Positions 1 to 6,266 are shown, counted from the stretch's first letter. The stretch: 6,266 nt of DNA from JAJTZA01 sp041744075 (GCA_041744075.1 JBGTLQ010000382.1:1-6266); one strand, 5' to 3'. Program-made: numbers and translations. The notes: generated by a model from the sequence alone, not told the origin.

Positions 1-1
1 G

Positions 2-3000
2 ACTCTGCCGGGCGAATTTGTTCCGCGTGCCGCTTGGGTGTTGAAATCGGATGGTTCCCGGGAACGGGTGAATCTTGCCCGTTGGCCAAACTGGACAATC
101 GAACATCCTTACAACCACTTCACCCAATGGCATCGTGTGGAAGATATCGCCGCCAAGTTCCCGGAAACGGCGATTTTTGCCCCCAAAGTGCTCAATGATC
201 CCGATAAAAATGCTTACAATGGTGCCACGGTTTGGATGGAGCATCCCAACTCCCATGGCGATTTCTCCATCACAGGCATCTACCCTACAAAAGTCATTGG
301 TTATGATCCGAATCGCGGATTGATCCGGATCCCTCTTGAACATCCCAGGCGTCATCCGCAGAAAAACAGCCCATTCTATTTGGAAAATCTTCCTCGGTTT
401 CTCGATACGGACGGGGAGTGGACCTTTGTGCCTGAGGGCAGGAAGCTCTATCTCAGATTGCCCGGCGACGCAGATCCCAACCAAGTGACCTTTGAGGTGG
501 CGGTGGTGCCCGTGATTTTAGATATCGTCGGACAAAAAAACATTGAGGTCTCCGGCTTGCGCTTTACTGGCGGGAATGCCTTTGATTACAACTATGCGGC
601 GCGAGCCGGGGATTGGACACGCCCCTCCAACTTCACGCAAATGGGGGCCATCCGCCTGTTAGGCAGCGCTCAGGGCATGGTTTTTAAAAATCTTGAAATC
701 CGCGACACGGCAGGTTTGGGGATCACCAACTGGGTGCAAACGGACGGTGACGTGATCGAGAACATCCTGATTGCTGACAATGATCTCGCAAACATCGACA
801 ACGATGGCATCTACTTTAGTAATATTATGGCGGACTCACAAAGTCCTCGCGGTGCGATCACCGATGTGCGGGTCCTTCGGAATCGCCTTCATACCATCGG
901 ACTCCGTTGCAGCGTGAGCCAGGGAGGACGCGGGATCAATTTTCATGGCCTGCAAGTCGGGGAGATTGCCGGCAATGTGGTGCATACGGTTGGAGGACAC
1001 GGTATCAACGTTTTCGGCGGTCAAACTTACCCTGCCCCTCTCATTCGGGTCCAAATGCATGGCAACCAGGTCAATGAAGCTCTTCTCCAAAAGGCGGATT
1101 TTGGAAATATTCAATTCTGGGGCCAGGGCACGGCTTATGTTTACAACAATGTTGCGGTGGACCCGATTGGGTATGTGGCCAGCAAAGATCGTTATCACAA
1201 AGGCGAGGCCTTCTATTTTGATCATGGCGTTAAAGGATTCCTGTTTAACAACATCGGCTGGTGTCGGGATTTTCCCGAGGCGCACCTCGGGATTACCGCA
1301 CAAACCTTTTTCAAGGAAGTCCGCAACCGGTGGAATCAGGCGTTTCAGAACACAGCCTATAACTTCCGCCAAATGCAGAACATGGAGGGCAAACACGGGG
1401 ATCAGCAGCACTATTTGGCGAACCTGTTTATCCAGAATAATGAGAAGGTCAGTTTCCTATCGCATTGGGGCCTGGATGATGCGGCGGAGTTAGGCTACGC
1501 GAACAACATCCTTGCGGGAAAATACGGAGCGATCTATTCCCGCTACAAGGGTTCGAAGTATGAAACGCTTGAGCAATTTCAGGATCATATCAAGACGCTC
1601 GAAAATCATGTCACTCTCGGCGAACCCGCTTTGGTCACCGATGACATGCCGGTGATGGATCCTGAGAAGCACGATTTCAGGCCGACTCCGACATCGGCAG
1701 CGATCGATCGTGGCGTGCGGGTTTTTGTCCCGTGGGCGCTCTATGGAAATGTCGGCGAATGGTTCTTCCGGCATCATCCCCGTGATCCTAACACGGTATT
1801 GTCCTACGATTTGTTCCCTCAGGAGACCTACGCAGGGACAAGCTCGATCCAAATAGGTTCGGAAATTCCCGGCAATGATCTGGTTGGCGAAGGCTTCACT
1901 TCGGAGGATTATCATATGGGTGCCTTGGAAGACTGGAACAAGGGAGCACTCAATTTCGATGGTAAGAAAGTGATGCGGATCCCCAACGCCAGACTGGTGC
2001 AGGACATTGTCCGCAAAGTGAAAGACAAGGATGATGTGGTTTTCCCTGGGAAAGATCGTCGAACCGTGCGCATGACGGACAATAACTTCCTCATCGAAAC
2101 CGTGCTAAGAACCGAGCCGGGTGCGGGTGGCGGAACCATTGCCGGGAAATTAGGCGATGCAGCCGGTTATGCACTCAGTCTAAATGCTCAAGGTCAACCA
2201 GTTCTTACTCTTAAAGCGGGAGGAACCACCTACTCGCTTGCCGGGAAAACATCCGTTAATGACGGCAAATGGCATCATGTCTTGGCCGAAGTGGATCGTG
2301 CTGCTGGAAAAGTCACTCTTTACCTGGATGGAATTGACGACACCGGAGAGGCCTCAGGCACTGTCCCGGTGGCAACTGCCTCGCTGGACAACGAGTCCGA
2401 TTTCGAGGTCGGGCTGGGTTACAAAGGCGCGCTTGATTATCTCCGGGTCACGCGCGGCACCTTGGCCGATGCAAAAACGGATATTCAAACCTTGATGGCA
2501 TGGCAGTTCAACGGCCCGCAGTTTAGGGATTTCACCGGGCGCGAGCCGACCGGCGGCATTCGCGACGCAGGAGCCTTGGAACATCCGACAGTAAGCGGTT
2601 TGCAAGTCATTAACTACACACCACGCACTCCTTCGGAAGCCGTGGCGGCAGCGCCGGCGGCGTTTGATGGGAAGGAATTTCAGACAGGTGCCGGGCGTGA
2701 ACTTAAAGACGAAAACTGGGGATCGGTTTCATTTCCCAAAGAAGTCGTCCCTGGCGGGGTGGCACACGTGCAAGTCGTATTCGGCGTGGAAACCATCGAG
2801 CGTTCCGGCATGAAACTGCGCATGGATATTCATGGATGGGAAGGAGCCAAGCGCATCGGACCCATCGGCCAGGGCCAGCCCATTAACATCGTGCCAGGTG
2901 CCACCACACCTTACACCAGCATTTTGGATATCCCAAAACGTGACGGGCTGACAAGAGTGACTGCCGTGATTTATGTTTCACCGGATGGAACTTATGCGAA

Positions 3001-3445
3001 TAAGACGCTCTCGACTGAGGTTAGCATGGCGGTAGGCTCAGCTCCAGCGGCAACCCAAAGTGCAGCGCCCGTCGTTGAATGGAAGGAAGGCGCTGGGAGA
3101 GTTACCGGCCAATTTGACTGGGGGCGCGTTTCCATGCCCGAGAAAGTCAAAGTCGGAGAAGAAGTGGAAATTTTGGTCGATCTCAAACCGGGTGTGGTGC
3201 CCAATGCCCAAGTCTTGCAGGTGGACCTGCATTGGTGGGCAGGGAAAGATCGTAAAGGCCCGCTAACGCGTGCGCGCCGCATTCAGGTATCCCGGAATAC
3301 GCAAGGCATTCAAGTCGCGAAAGCAACAATCCCGGATAAAGAAGGGATTACCCGAGTTTCGGCCATTATTTACGTGGCTCCCGATGCCTCGTGGAACAAA
3401 AAAATATTTAGCAGTGAACTGGGCGGGGTGGAGGTGGCTCGCTAA
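2..3445 (+). CDS. Secreted GH141-like beta-helix protein with LamG and two C-terminal repeat modules (5' partial)
   Basis: Probable exported carbohydrate-active protein; the visible part is 1147 codons, frame open to the left edge. A GTG at 38 gives a nominal start, but the reading frame before it (TLPGEFVPRAAW) matches TLPGDFIPRAAW inside gene 2, so 38 is not the true start. By that alignment about 183 residues, including the signal peptide, lie upstream, and the full protein would be about 1330 residues. Order, counting the codon at 2-4 as residue 1: inserted beta-rich module with ARWPNW (26-31) and DTDGEW (135-140); parallel beta-helix from about 180; closing motif DFRPTPTSAAIDRGV (558-572); LamG-like module (about 649-839); Ala/Pro-rich linker; repeat module A (893-1012); second linker; repeat module B (1027-1147). 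Stop TAA at 3443-3445. GH141-like assignment rests on architecture and motif style; catalytic residues are not proven, so a binding-only or lyase role stays possible. Confidence 0.9.
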   Translation, partial: TLPGEFVPRAAWVLKSDGSRERVNLARWPNWTIEHPYNHFTQWHRVEDIAAKFPETAIFAPKVLNDPDKNAYNGATVWMEHPNSHGDFSITGIYPTKVIGYDPNRGLIRIPLEHPRRHPQKNSPFYLENLPRFLDTDGEWTFVPEGRKLYLRLPGDADPNQVTFEVAVVPVILDIVGQKNIEVSGLRFTGGNAFDYNYAARAGDWTRPSNFTQMGAIRLLGSAQGMVFKNLEIRDTAGLGITNWVQTDGDVIENILIADNDLANIDNDGIYFSNIMADSQSPRGAITDVRVLRNRLHTIGLRCSVSQGGRGINFHGLQVGEIAGNVVHTVGGHGINVFGGQTYPAPLIRVQMHGNQVNEALLQKADFGNIQFWGQGTAYVYNNVAVDPIGYVASKDRYHKGEAFYFDHGVKGFLFNNIGWCRDFPEAHLGITAQTFFKEVRNRWNQAFQNTAYNFRQMQNMEGKHGDQQHYLANLFIQNNEKVSFLSHWGLDDAAELGYANNILAGKYGAIYSRYKGSKYETLEQFQDHIKTLENHVTLGEPALVTDDMPVMDPEKHDFRPTPTSAAIDRGVRVFVPWALYGNVGEWFFRHHPRDPNTVLSYDLFPQETYAGTSSIQIGSEIPGNDLVGEGFTSEDYHMGALEDWNKGALNFDGKKVMRIPNARLVQDIVRKVKDKDDVVFPGKDRRTVRMTDNNFLIETVLRTEPGAGGGTIAGKLGDAAGYALSLNAQGQPVLTLKAGGTTYSLAGKTSVNDGKWHHVLAEVDRAAGKVTLYLDGIDDTGEASGTVPVATASLDNESDFEVGLGYKGALDYLRVTRGTLADAKTDIQTLMAWQFNGPQFRDFTGREPTGGIRDAGALEHPTVSGLQVINYTPRTPSEAVAAAPAAFDGKEFQTGAGRELKDENWGSVSFPKEVVPGGVAHVQVVFGVETIERSGMKLRMDIHGWEGAKRIGPIGQGQPINIVPGATTPYTSILDIPKRDGLTRVTAVIYVSPDGTYANKTLSTEVSMAVGSAPAATQSAAPVVEWKEGAGRVTGQFDWGRVSMPEKVKVGEEVEILVDLKPGVVPNAQVLQVDLHWWAGKDRKGPLTRARRIQVSRNTQGIQVAKATIPDKEGITRVSAIIYVAPDASWNKKIFSSELGGVEVAR
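74..538 (+). other. Gene 1 inserted beta-rich module (GH141-like insertion domain)
   Basis: Domain inside the first gene. It opens with LARWPNW and ends just before the beta-helix. Its most telling part is a stretch at about 374-460 reading YLENLPRFLDTDGEW, then TFVPEGRKLYLRLPGD. The pattern 'leader + D..GEW + ... LYL.LP' is typical of the beta-sandwich inserted between the first coils and the main helix of GH141-like and related beta-helix proteins. Gene 2 carries the same block with DTDGEWTFVPEGRKLYLRLP unchanged. Domain identity is from memory of the family pattern; boundaries are approximate. Confidence 0.6.
539..1717 (+). other. Gene 1 right-handed parallel beta-helix and closing segment
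   Basis: Successive short beta-strand turns are visible: NIEVSGLRFTGGN, MVFKNLEIRDTAGLGI, NILIADNDLANIDNDGIYF, VRVLRNRLHTIG, then GINFHGLQVGEIAGNVVH, GHGINVFGG, IRVQMHGNQV, AYVYNNVAV and GFLFNNIGW. The repeated N-x-(V/I)-x-x-(T/I)-x-x-x-GI spacing and Asn-rich turns are the normal signature of parallel beta-helix coils. Blocks shared almost unchanged with gene 2 are NIDNDGIYF (residues 264-272), QGGRGIN (307-313), YHKGEAFYFDHGVK (398-411) and FFKEVRNRWNQAF. These are the best candidates for an active or binding groove. The region ends in DFRPTPTSAAIDRGV, a closing motif common in secreted beta-helix proteins. Confidence 0.85.
1946..2518 (+). other. Gene 1 LamG/concanavalin A-like module
   Basis: A jelly-roll module, usually carbohydrate-binding or structural. 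It opens with ALNFDGKKVMRIP and continues with NNFLIETVLRTE, then GTIAGKLGDAAGYALSLN, the diagnostic DGKWHHVLAEVDRAAGKVTL followed by YLDG, and closes with FEVGLGYKGALDYLRV and LMAWQFNGP. The W-H-H-V...D...LYLDG core is the recognisable LamG signature. A charged stretch rich in K, D and R (about 1985-2066) sits between the first strand and the next and is also present in gene 2. Attached to a beta-helix it most likely helps target or anchor the protein on a glycan. Confidence 0.75.
2678..3037 (+). repeat. Gene 1 C-terminal module, repeat copy A
   Basis: About 120 residues of alternating beta-strand character with no family I recognise with certainty. It starts at FQTGAGRELKDENWGSVSFP and includes MKLRMDIHGWEG, then IPKRDGLTRVTAVIYVSPDG and KTLSTEV. 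It lines up along its length with copy B: WGSVSFPKEVVPGG against WGRVSMPEKVKVGE, MDIHGWEG against VDLHWWAG, and the IP..(D/E)G(L/I)TRV block. An Ala/Pro-rich linker (around 2638-2665) separates it from the LamG module. An Ig-like or carbohydrate-binding beta-sandwich is the likely fold (inference). Confidence 0.8.
3080..3442 (+). repeat. Gene 1 C-terminal module, repeat copy B
   Basis: Second copy of the same module, ending at the last sense codon. It reads WKEGAGRVTGQFDWGRVSMP, then EKVKVGEEVEILVDLKPG, VLQVDLHWWAGKDRKGP and IPDKEGITRVSAIIYVAPDA, closing with SSELGGVEVAR. It is joined to copy A by a short linker, APAATQSAAPVVE. The tryptophan pair in VDLHWWAG (one W in copy A) could mark a sugar-stacking face, but this is a guess. 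The protein ends at this module, with no sorting tail or terminal transmembrane segment visible. Confidence 0.8.
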
Positions 3446-3479
3446 TGGCTGGACTTAAGTAAAGATCATCTTCATCCCT
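3446..3479 (+). promoter_or_regulatory. Short intergenic gap without Shine-Dalgarno
   Basis: The gap between the TAA of gene 1 and the ATG of gene 2 is 34 bases. It contains no GGAGG-like ribosome site within the usual distance: the nearest purine runs are GGAC at 3451-3454, too far from the start, and AAAG at 3461-3464, which is weak. There is no GC-rich stem plus T-run that would act as a terminator, and little room for a promoter. Read-through transcription from gene 1 into gene 2 is the simplest reading. Weak or absent Shine-Dalgarno sites are common in several environmental phyla. Confidence 0.6.
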
Positions 3480-3539
3480 ATGAAATTAATATCCCCCTGG
3501 ATGTTCGTTGCAGCCTGTATTCCGCTCAGTGCTTTGGCA
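3480..3539 (+). other. Gene 2 N-terminal signal peptide
   Basis: Residues 1-20, MKLISPWMFVAACIPLSALA, followed by SDTQRAAW. There is one Lys near the start, a hydrophobic core and an A-x-A-type site (ALA), so cleavage by signal peptidase I after Ala20 is the best call. An overlapping VAAC at residues 10-13 fits a lipobox loosely, but the signal would then be unusually short. Confidence 0.8.
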
Positions 3540-6266
3540 TCCGATACACAAAGAGCCGCTTGGGAAGCCGTGGAGTTTGATGCGTTGGAATCTGCGGTGA
3601 ATGCGGATGCCATCATCGTGGAGGGCGGCACAGAGATCCGGTGGATGCCGGAGCCGTTTCGATTCACTCAGGGCGATTCGGTACGCTACATCGATTACGA
3701 GTCTGGTGATGATACCAATGACGGCACCGCTAAAGAAAAACCATGGAAACATCATCCATGGGATGCCGAAGCGGGAGATCAAGCCGCTGCGGAAAAGGGG
3801 GTTCACACCTATGTTTTCAAAGGGGGAGTCACTTATCGCGGTCAATTGACCGGACGCGAAGCCGGAACGGATGATGAGCCCATCCGCCTGACTCGTGATC
3901 CATCATGGGGAGATGGGCCTGCCACGTTAGCGGCCTCGGTCGAGGTAGATGGGTGGCAGCTTGTGGATTCCGAGGAAGCAAAGCTGGCCGGGATCCCGGA
4001 TGGATCGATCGGCAAGGTCTGGAGCGTGACGCTCCCCGGCGACTTTATCCCACGCGCTGCTTGGCTGGTGGATGAAGATGGCAAACGTGAGAGAATTCCG
4101 TTGGCCCGTTGGCCGAACTGGAAGATCGAGCATCCTTTTAATCACTTCACCCAGTGGTTTCGTGTGGATGCGGCGGATAGCGAACGTTCCAGCCGTTGGC
4201 CGCGAACAAAAATTGCGGCTGAGGTGCTTAAAGGTTTTGAGCCTGATGCTTTTGATGGTGCCACGATGTGGATCAATCATGTGAGTCCGGGCGGTAACAT
4301 CGCCATCATTGGTCCGTTTCCTTCCGACGTGCATCGTTATAACCCCGAAGAAGGCAGCATGATGGTGCCGCTGACGCATCCCAATCGTTATCCTCAGATT
4401 CAGAGCCCTTTCTTTCTCGAGAATCTGCCGCGCTTTTTAGACACGGATGGCGAATGGACTTTTGTGCCCGAGGGACGGAAACTTTATCTCCGGCTGCCGA
4501 GCGACATCAATCCCAATGAGGCTATTTTCGAAGTTGCGCGCCATGAGGTAACTGTGGATTTGGACGATGTTAAGCATGTGGAAATCTCCGGACTCAATTT
4601 CACTGGAGGCAATGTGCCTGATTTAAACCGCGCGGCTCGAGGCGTGGAAAAACCTGGGGAATATTACAGTCGGCCCGGCAATTTTTCCCAGATGGCCGCA
4701 ATTCGGCTGACCGGTGACGTCAGTGATATTGGTATCAGCCATGTGCGAATTCATGATTCTGCGGGTTCAGGCATTAGTAACAATATTGAGAAAGAAAGTG
4801 ATCAGACGGCTGATGTGACGATCTCTGATAGTGAGCTGGTGAACATTGATAACGACGGCATCTATTTCGCTACCAGCGCAGGGCCGACTTTGCCCAGTGG
4901 AAAAGTGACCGGGCTAAACATTCTTCGAAATCGTCTGGAGAACATCGGGATGCGCTGTAGCGCTGACCAAGGGGGGCGTGGTATCAATGCCAGTGGGTTG
5001 CAGATTGGAGAAATCGCAGGAAACGTTGTGCACCAGACGGCCGCTATGGGGATCAATGTGGTGGGAGCGCGTGGCCCGCTGAATCGCATCCTGATTCACG
5101 GCAACCAAGTCTCAGAGGGCTTGATGCATAAAAATGATTTCGGCAATATTGAGTTTTGGGGCCACGGCCCGGCTTATATATATAATAACTTATCCATCGA
5201 TCCCGTGGGATTTTTTGCCAACCTTGGCTCCTACCACAAGGGGGAAGCATTCTACTTCGACCACGGGGTGAAGGCCTTCTTGTTTAATAACATCGGGTGG
5301 TCTCGAAACTGGCCGGAGGCACGTCACGGGGTGCTGGGGCAAAGCTTCTTCAAGGAAGTGCGCAATCGCTGGAATCAAGCCTTTCATAACACCGGATATA
5401 ATTTCCGCATTATGCAGGCCATGGAAGGTGTGAATGGCGAGCAACAGCATTATCTCGCCAATCTGTTCATTCAACGACACGCCAGCACGAATTTCTTCGA
5501 TCATTGGGGATTCAAGGATGCTGATGGAATCGGCTATGCCCGCAACGTGCTGGCGGGACCGCATTCCGCGATATTCAGCCGTGATCGGGGATTTACCTTT
5601 CGCACGACCGCCGATTTTCAGAAGCAGATCGATGAACTGCAAAATCATGTTAGCACGGATGTTGCGGCATGGTTTACCCCGGAGATGCCGGTCATCGATC
5701 CTGAAGCGCGCGATTTTCGTCCGACCGATACATCCGCAGCCATTGATAGAGGGGTTAAGGTTTTTGTTCCATGGGGACTTTACGGGAACGTGGGCGAATG
5801 GTTCTTTCGTCATCAACCCGGGCACCCCAATACTGTGTTGGCTTACGATCTATACAATCAGCCAATGTATGCGGGTGGTGCGGTGCCTGAGAATATCCCT
5901 TTCAATGAGCTAATCGGTGAGGGATTCACTTCTGAAGATTATCAAGTTGGAATTTTGGAGGATTGGAACCGCGGTGCCCTTCGCTTTGATGGCACAAAGT
6001 TCATGAAAATCCCGCAAGAACAGCTCGTGCAGGAAATCAAGAAAGGCGAAGGGGACAAGCAAGTCATCACGCCGGGCACCGAGCGCCGAACGGTAAGGAT
6101 GACGGATAACAATTTTTCAATCGAAGCCGTCCTATTGGCCGATCAAACGAATGAGGGAGGAATCGTCGCCGGAAAGATCAGCGACCAGGCTGGCTACTCA
6201 CTGGGTCTCGATGATGAGGGGAGACCCGTGTTAACGCTAAAGACTGGTGGCGTTTTTTATACTGTT
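3480..6266 (+). CDS. Secreted GH141-like beta-helix protein with LamG module (3' partial), paralog of gene 1
   Basis: Start ATG at 3480; the frame stays open for 929 codons to the window edge. The start is chosen because it gives a basic Lys, a hydrophobic core and a cleavage site at once; a second in-frame ATG at 3501 would cut the signal in half. Order by residue: signal peptide 1-20; beta-helix start with YIDYESGDDTNDGT (70-83) and YVFKGGVTYRGQL (111-123); inserted module with ARWPNW (209-214) and DTDGEW (321-326); main beta-helix from about 366; NIDNDGIYF (455-463), DQGGRGIN (496-503), YHKGEAFYFDHGVK (585-598); closing DFRPTDTSAAIDRGV (745-759); LamG-like from about 833 to the edge. Likely acts outside the cytoplasm on a polysaccharide, as a GH141-like glycosidase or related beta-helix enzyme; substrate unknown. 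If it follows gene 1, about 400 residues are missing downstream. The downstream end cannot be judged from this window. Confidence 0.92.
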   Translation, partial: MKLISPWMFVAACIPLSALASDTQRAAWEAVEFDALESAVNADAIIVEGGTEIRWMPEPFRFTQGDSVRYIDYESGDDTNDGTAKEKPWKHHPWDAEAGDQAAAEKGVHTYVFKGGVTYRGQLTGREAGTDDEPIRLTRDPSWGDGPATLAASVEVDGWQLVDSEEAKLAGIPDGSIGKVWSVTLPGDFIPRAAWLVDEDGKRERIPLARWPNWKIEHPFNHFTQWFRVDAADSERSSRWPRTKIAAEVLKGFEPDAFDGATMWINHVSPGGNIAIIGPFPSDVHRYNPEEGSMMVPLTHPNRYPQIQSPFFLENLPRFLDTDGEWTFVPEGRKLYLRLPSDINPNEAIFEVARHEVTVDLDDVKHVEISGLNFTGGNVPDLNRAARGVEKPGEYYSRPGNFSQMAAIRLTGDVSDIGISHVRIHDSAGSGISNNIEKESDQTADVTISDSELVNIDNDGIYFATSAGPTLPSGKVTGLNILRNRLENIGMRCSADQGGRGINASGLQIGEIAGNVVHQTAAMGINVVGARGPLNRILIHGNQVSEGLMHKNDFGNIEFWGHGPAYIYNNLSIDPVGFFANLGSYHKGEAFYFDHGVKAFLFNNIGWSRNWPEARHGVLGQSFFKEVRNRWNQAFHNTGYNFRIMQAMEGVNGEQQHYLANLFIQRHASTNFFDHWGFKDADGIGYARNVLAGPHSAIFSRDRGFTFRTTADFQKQIDELQNHVSTDVAAWFTPEMPVIDPEARDFRPTDTSAAIDRGVKVFVPWGLYGNVGEWFFRHQPGHPNTVLAYDLYNQPMYAGGAVPENIPFNELIGEGFTSEDYQVGILEDWNRGALRFDGTKFMKIPQEQLVQEIKKGEGDKQVITPGTERRTVRMTDNNFSIEAVLLADQTNEGGIVAGKISDQAGYSLGLDDEGRPVLTLKTGGVFYTV
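3681..4028 (+). other. Gene 2 N-terminal beta-helix entry region
   Basis: Residues 68-183 hold the opening seen in many secreted beta-helix proteins: a strand, then a 'G.D.NDGT...KPW' turn (76-89), then VYVFKGGVTYRG-like strand (111-121) and a 'GT.DEPI.L' turn leading to a strand ending VEVDGWQL. This part is the region missing from gene 1 because of the window edge. It would form the first coils before the inserted module interrupts the helix. Boundaries are approximate. Confidence 0.65.
4101..4574 (+). other. Gene 2 inserted beta-rich module (GH141-like insertion domain)
   Basis: Residues 208-365. It opens with LARWPNW and carries FFLENLPRFLDTDGEW, then TFVPEGRKLYLRLPSD, matching gene 1 almost residue for residue in this block. 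The middle (about 215-300) is clearly less conserved and carries a net three-residue gain relative to gene 1. It is probably a beta-sandwich that sits over the entrance of the helix groove, as inferred from the family pattern. Confidence 0.6.
4575..5756 (+). other. Gene 2 right-handed parallel beta-helix and closing segment
   Basis: Residues 366-759. Coils are visible as HVEISGLNFTGGN, IGISHVRIHDSAGSGI, VTISDSELVNIDNDGIYF, LNILRNRLENIG, INASGLQIGEIAGNVVH, MGINVVGA, RILIHGNQV, AYIYNNLSI and AFLFNNIGW. The same four blocks conserved in gene 1 are kept here (NIDNDGIYF, QGGRGIN, YHKGEAFYFDHGVK, FFKEVRNRWNQAF). A single cysteine (Cys493) sits just before QGGRGIN, as in gene 1. The region closes with DFRPTDTSAAIDRGV. 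Confidence 0.85.
5976..6266 (+). other. Gene 2 LamG-like module, cut by window edge
   Basis: Residues 833-929. It reads ALRFDGTKFMKIP, a charged stretch of K, E and D, TVRMTDNNFSIEAVLLAD, then IVAGKISDQAGYSLGLDDEG and RPVLTLKTGGVFYTV before the edge. It aligns to the first half of the gene 1 LamG module, so the W-H-H-V core expected next lies outside the window. Confidence 0.7.

Larger units (their letters stand above)
2..2239 (+). repeat. Duplicated unit, copy 1 (paralogous to 4029-6266)
   Basis: Bases 2-2239 and 4029-6266 encode homologous protein along their full length, 746 codons each; small indels inside (largest net offset about 8 codons, in the first half of the beta-helix) cancel out. 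DNA identity is broken up mainly at third codon positions in conserved blocks, so this is an old gene duplication rather than a recent DNA repeat. The homology probably extends further on both sides of each copy. Confidence 0.85.
4029..6266 (+). repeat. Duplicated unit, copy 2 (paralogous to 2-2239)
   Basis: Second member of the tandem pair described for bases 2-2239. The match begins at TLPGDF and reaches the window edge. I found no long identical DNA stretch that would suggest recent gene conversion. Confidence 0.85.

Noticed and set aside
836..1411. Minus-strand open frame of 191 codons inside gene 1, resembling part of another minus-strand frame at 5190-5825 inside gene 2.
   Set aside because: Both lie opposite the most conserved part of the beta-helix. 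Their mutual likeness follows from conservation of the sense proteins, and neither has a recognisable domain.
945..1493. Plus-strand open frame of 182 codons in another frame of gene 1.
   Set aside because: It overlaps fully with a well-supported coding frame, has no family resemblance, and its counterpart in gene 2 is not preserved as a matching frame.
3462..3472. Small dyad AAGAT-C-ATCTT in the intergenic gap, considered as an operator or terminator.
   Set aside because: Five-base arms with a one-base centre cannot form a useful hairpin, there is no T-run, and such a short AT-rich palindrome is expected by chance.
3486..3845. Minus-strand frame of 119 codons with a hydrophobic stretch, over the start of gene 2.
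   Set aside because: It is the antisense of the signal peptide and first beta-helix region of gene 2; no supporting start signal or homology is visible.
2..6266. Possibility of a mobile element, phage tail-spike pair or toxin delivery system, given large beta-helix repeats.
   Set aside because: No transposase, inverted repeats, phage structural genes or secretion-system markers are present; the inserted module, LamG and signal peptide fit an exported carbohydrate-active protein better.

Overview
The window holds two large, tandem, same-strand genes for exported proteins of one family, and almost nothing else. Both are cut by the window edges. The first has lost its 5' end (visible from base 2, stop at 3445). 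The second starts at 3480 with a signal peptide and runs off the 3' end. The gap between them is 34 bases, so they are probably co-transcribed. I see no RNA gene, insertion sequence, CRISPR array or convincing terminator.

Both proteins share one architecture: an N-terminal start of a right-handed parallel beta-helix (visible only in gene 2), an inserted beta-rich module with the hallmarks ARWPNW and DTDGEW...LYLRLP, the main beta-helix, a closing segment ending in DFRPT.TSAAIDRGV, and a LamG/concanavalin A-like module. This layout resembles GH141-like carbohydrate-active proteins. Characterised GH141 members include an alpha-L-fucosidase and a xylanase, but the substrate here cannot be read from sequence. 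Gene 1 also ends in two consecutive copies of a ~120-residue beta-rich module that I do not recognise; gene 2 is cut before that point.

The paralogs align from base 2 / base 4029 to base 2239 / base 6266, spans of exactly equal length because small indels cancel out. Most DNA differences in the conserved blocks are synonymous. This points to an old duplication with both copies kept under purifying selection.

Large secreted beta-helix plus LamG proteins in tandem, moderate GC and no clear Shine-Dalgarno fit a polysaccharide-degrading bacterium of the Planctomycetota-Verrucomicrobiota group (including Lentisphaerota/Kiritimatiellota). This is inference from protein style, not from a marker gene. 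The likely joint role is export and action on, or binding of, related complex glycans, with the two copies differing in fine specificity.
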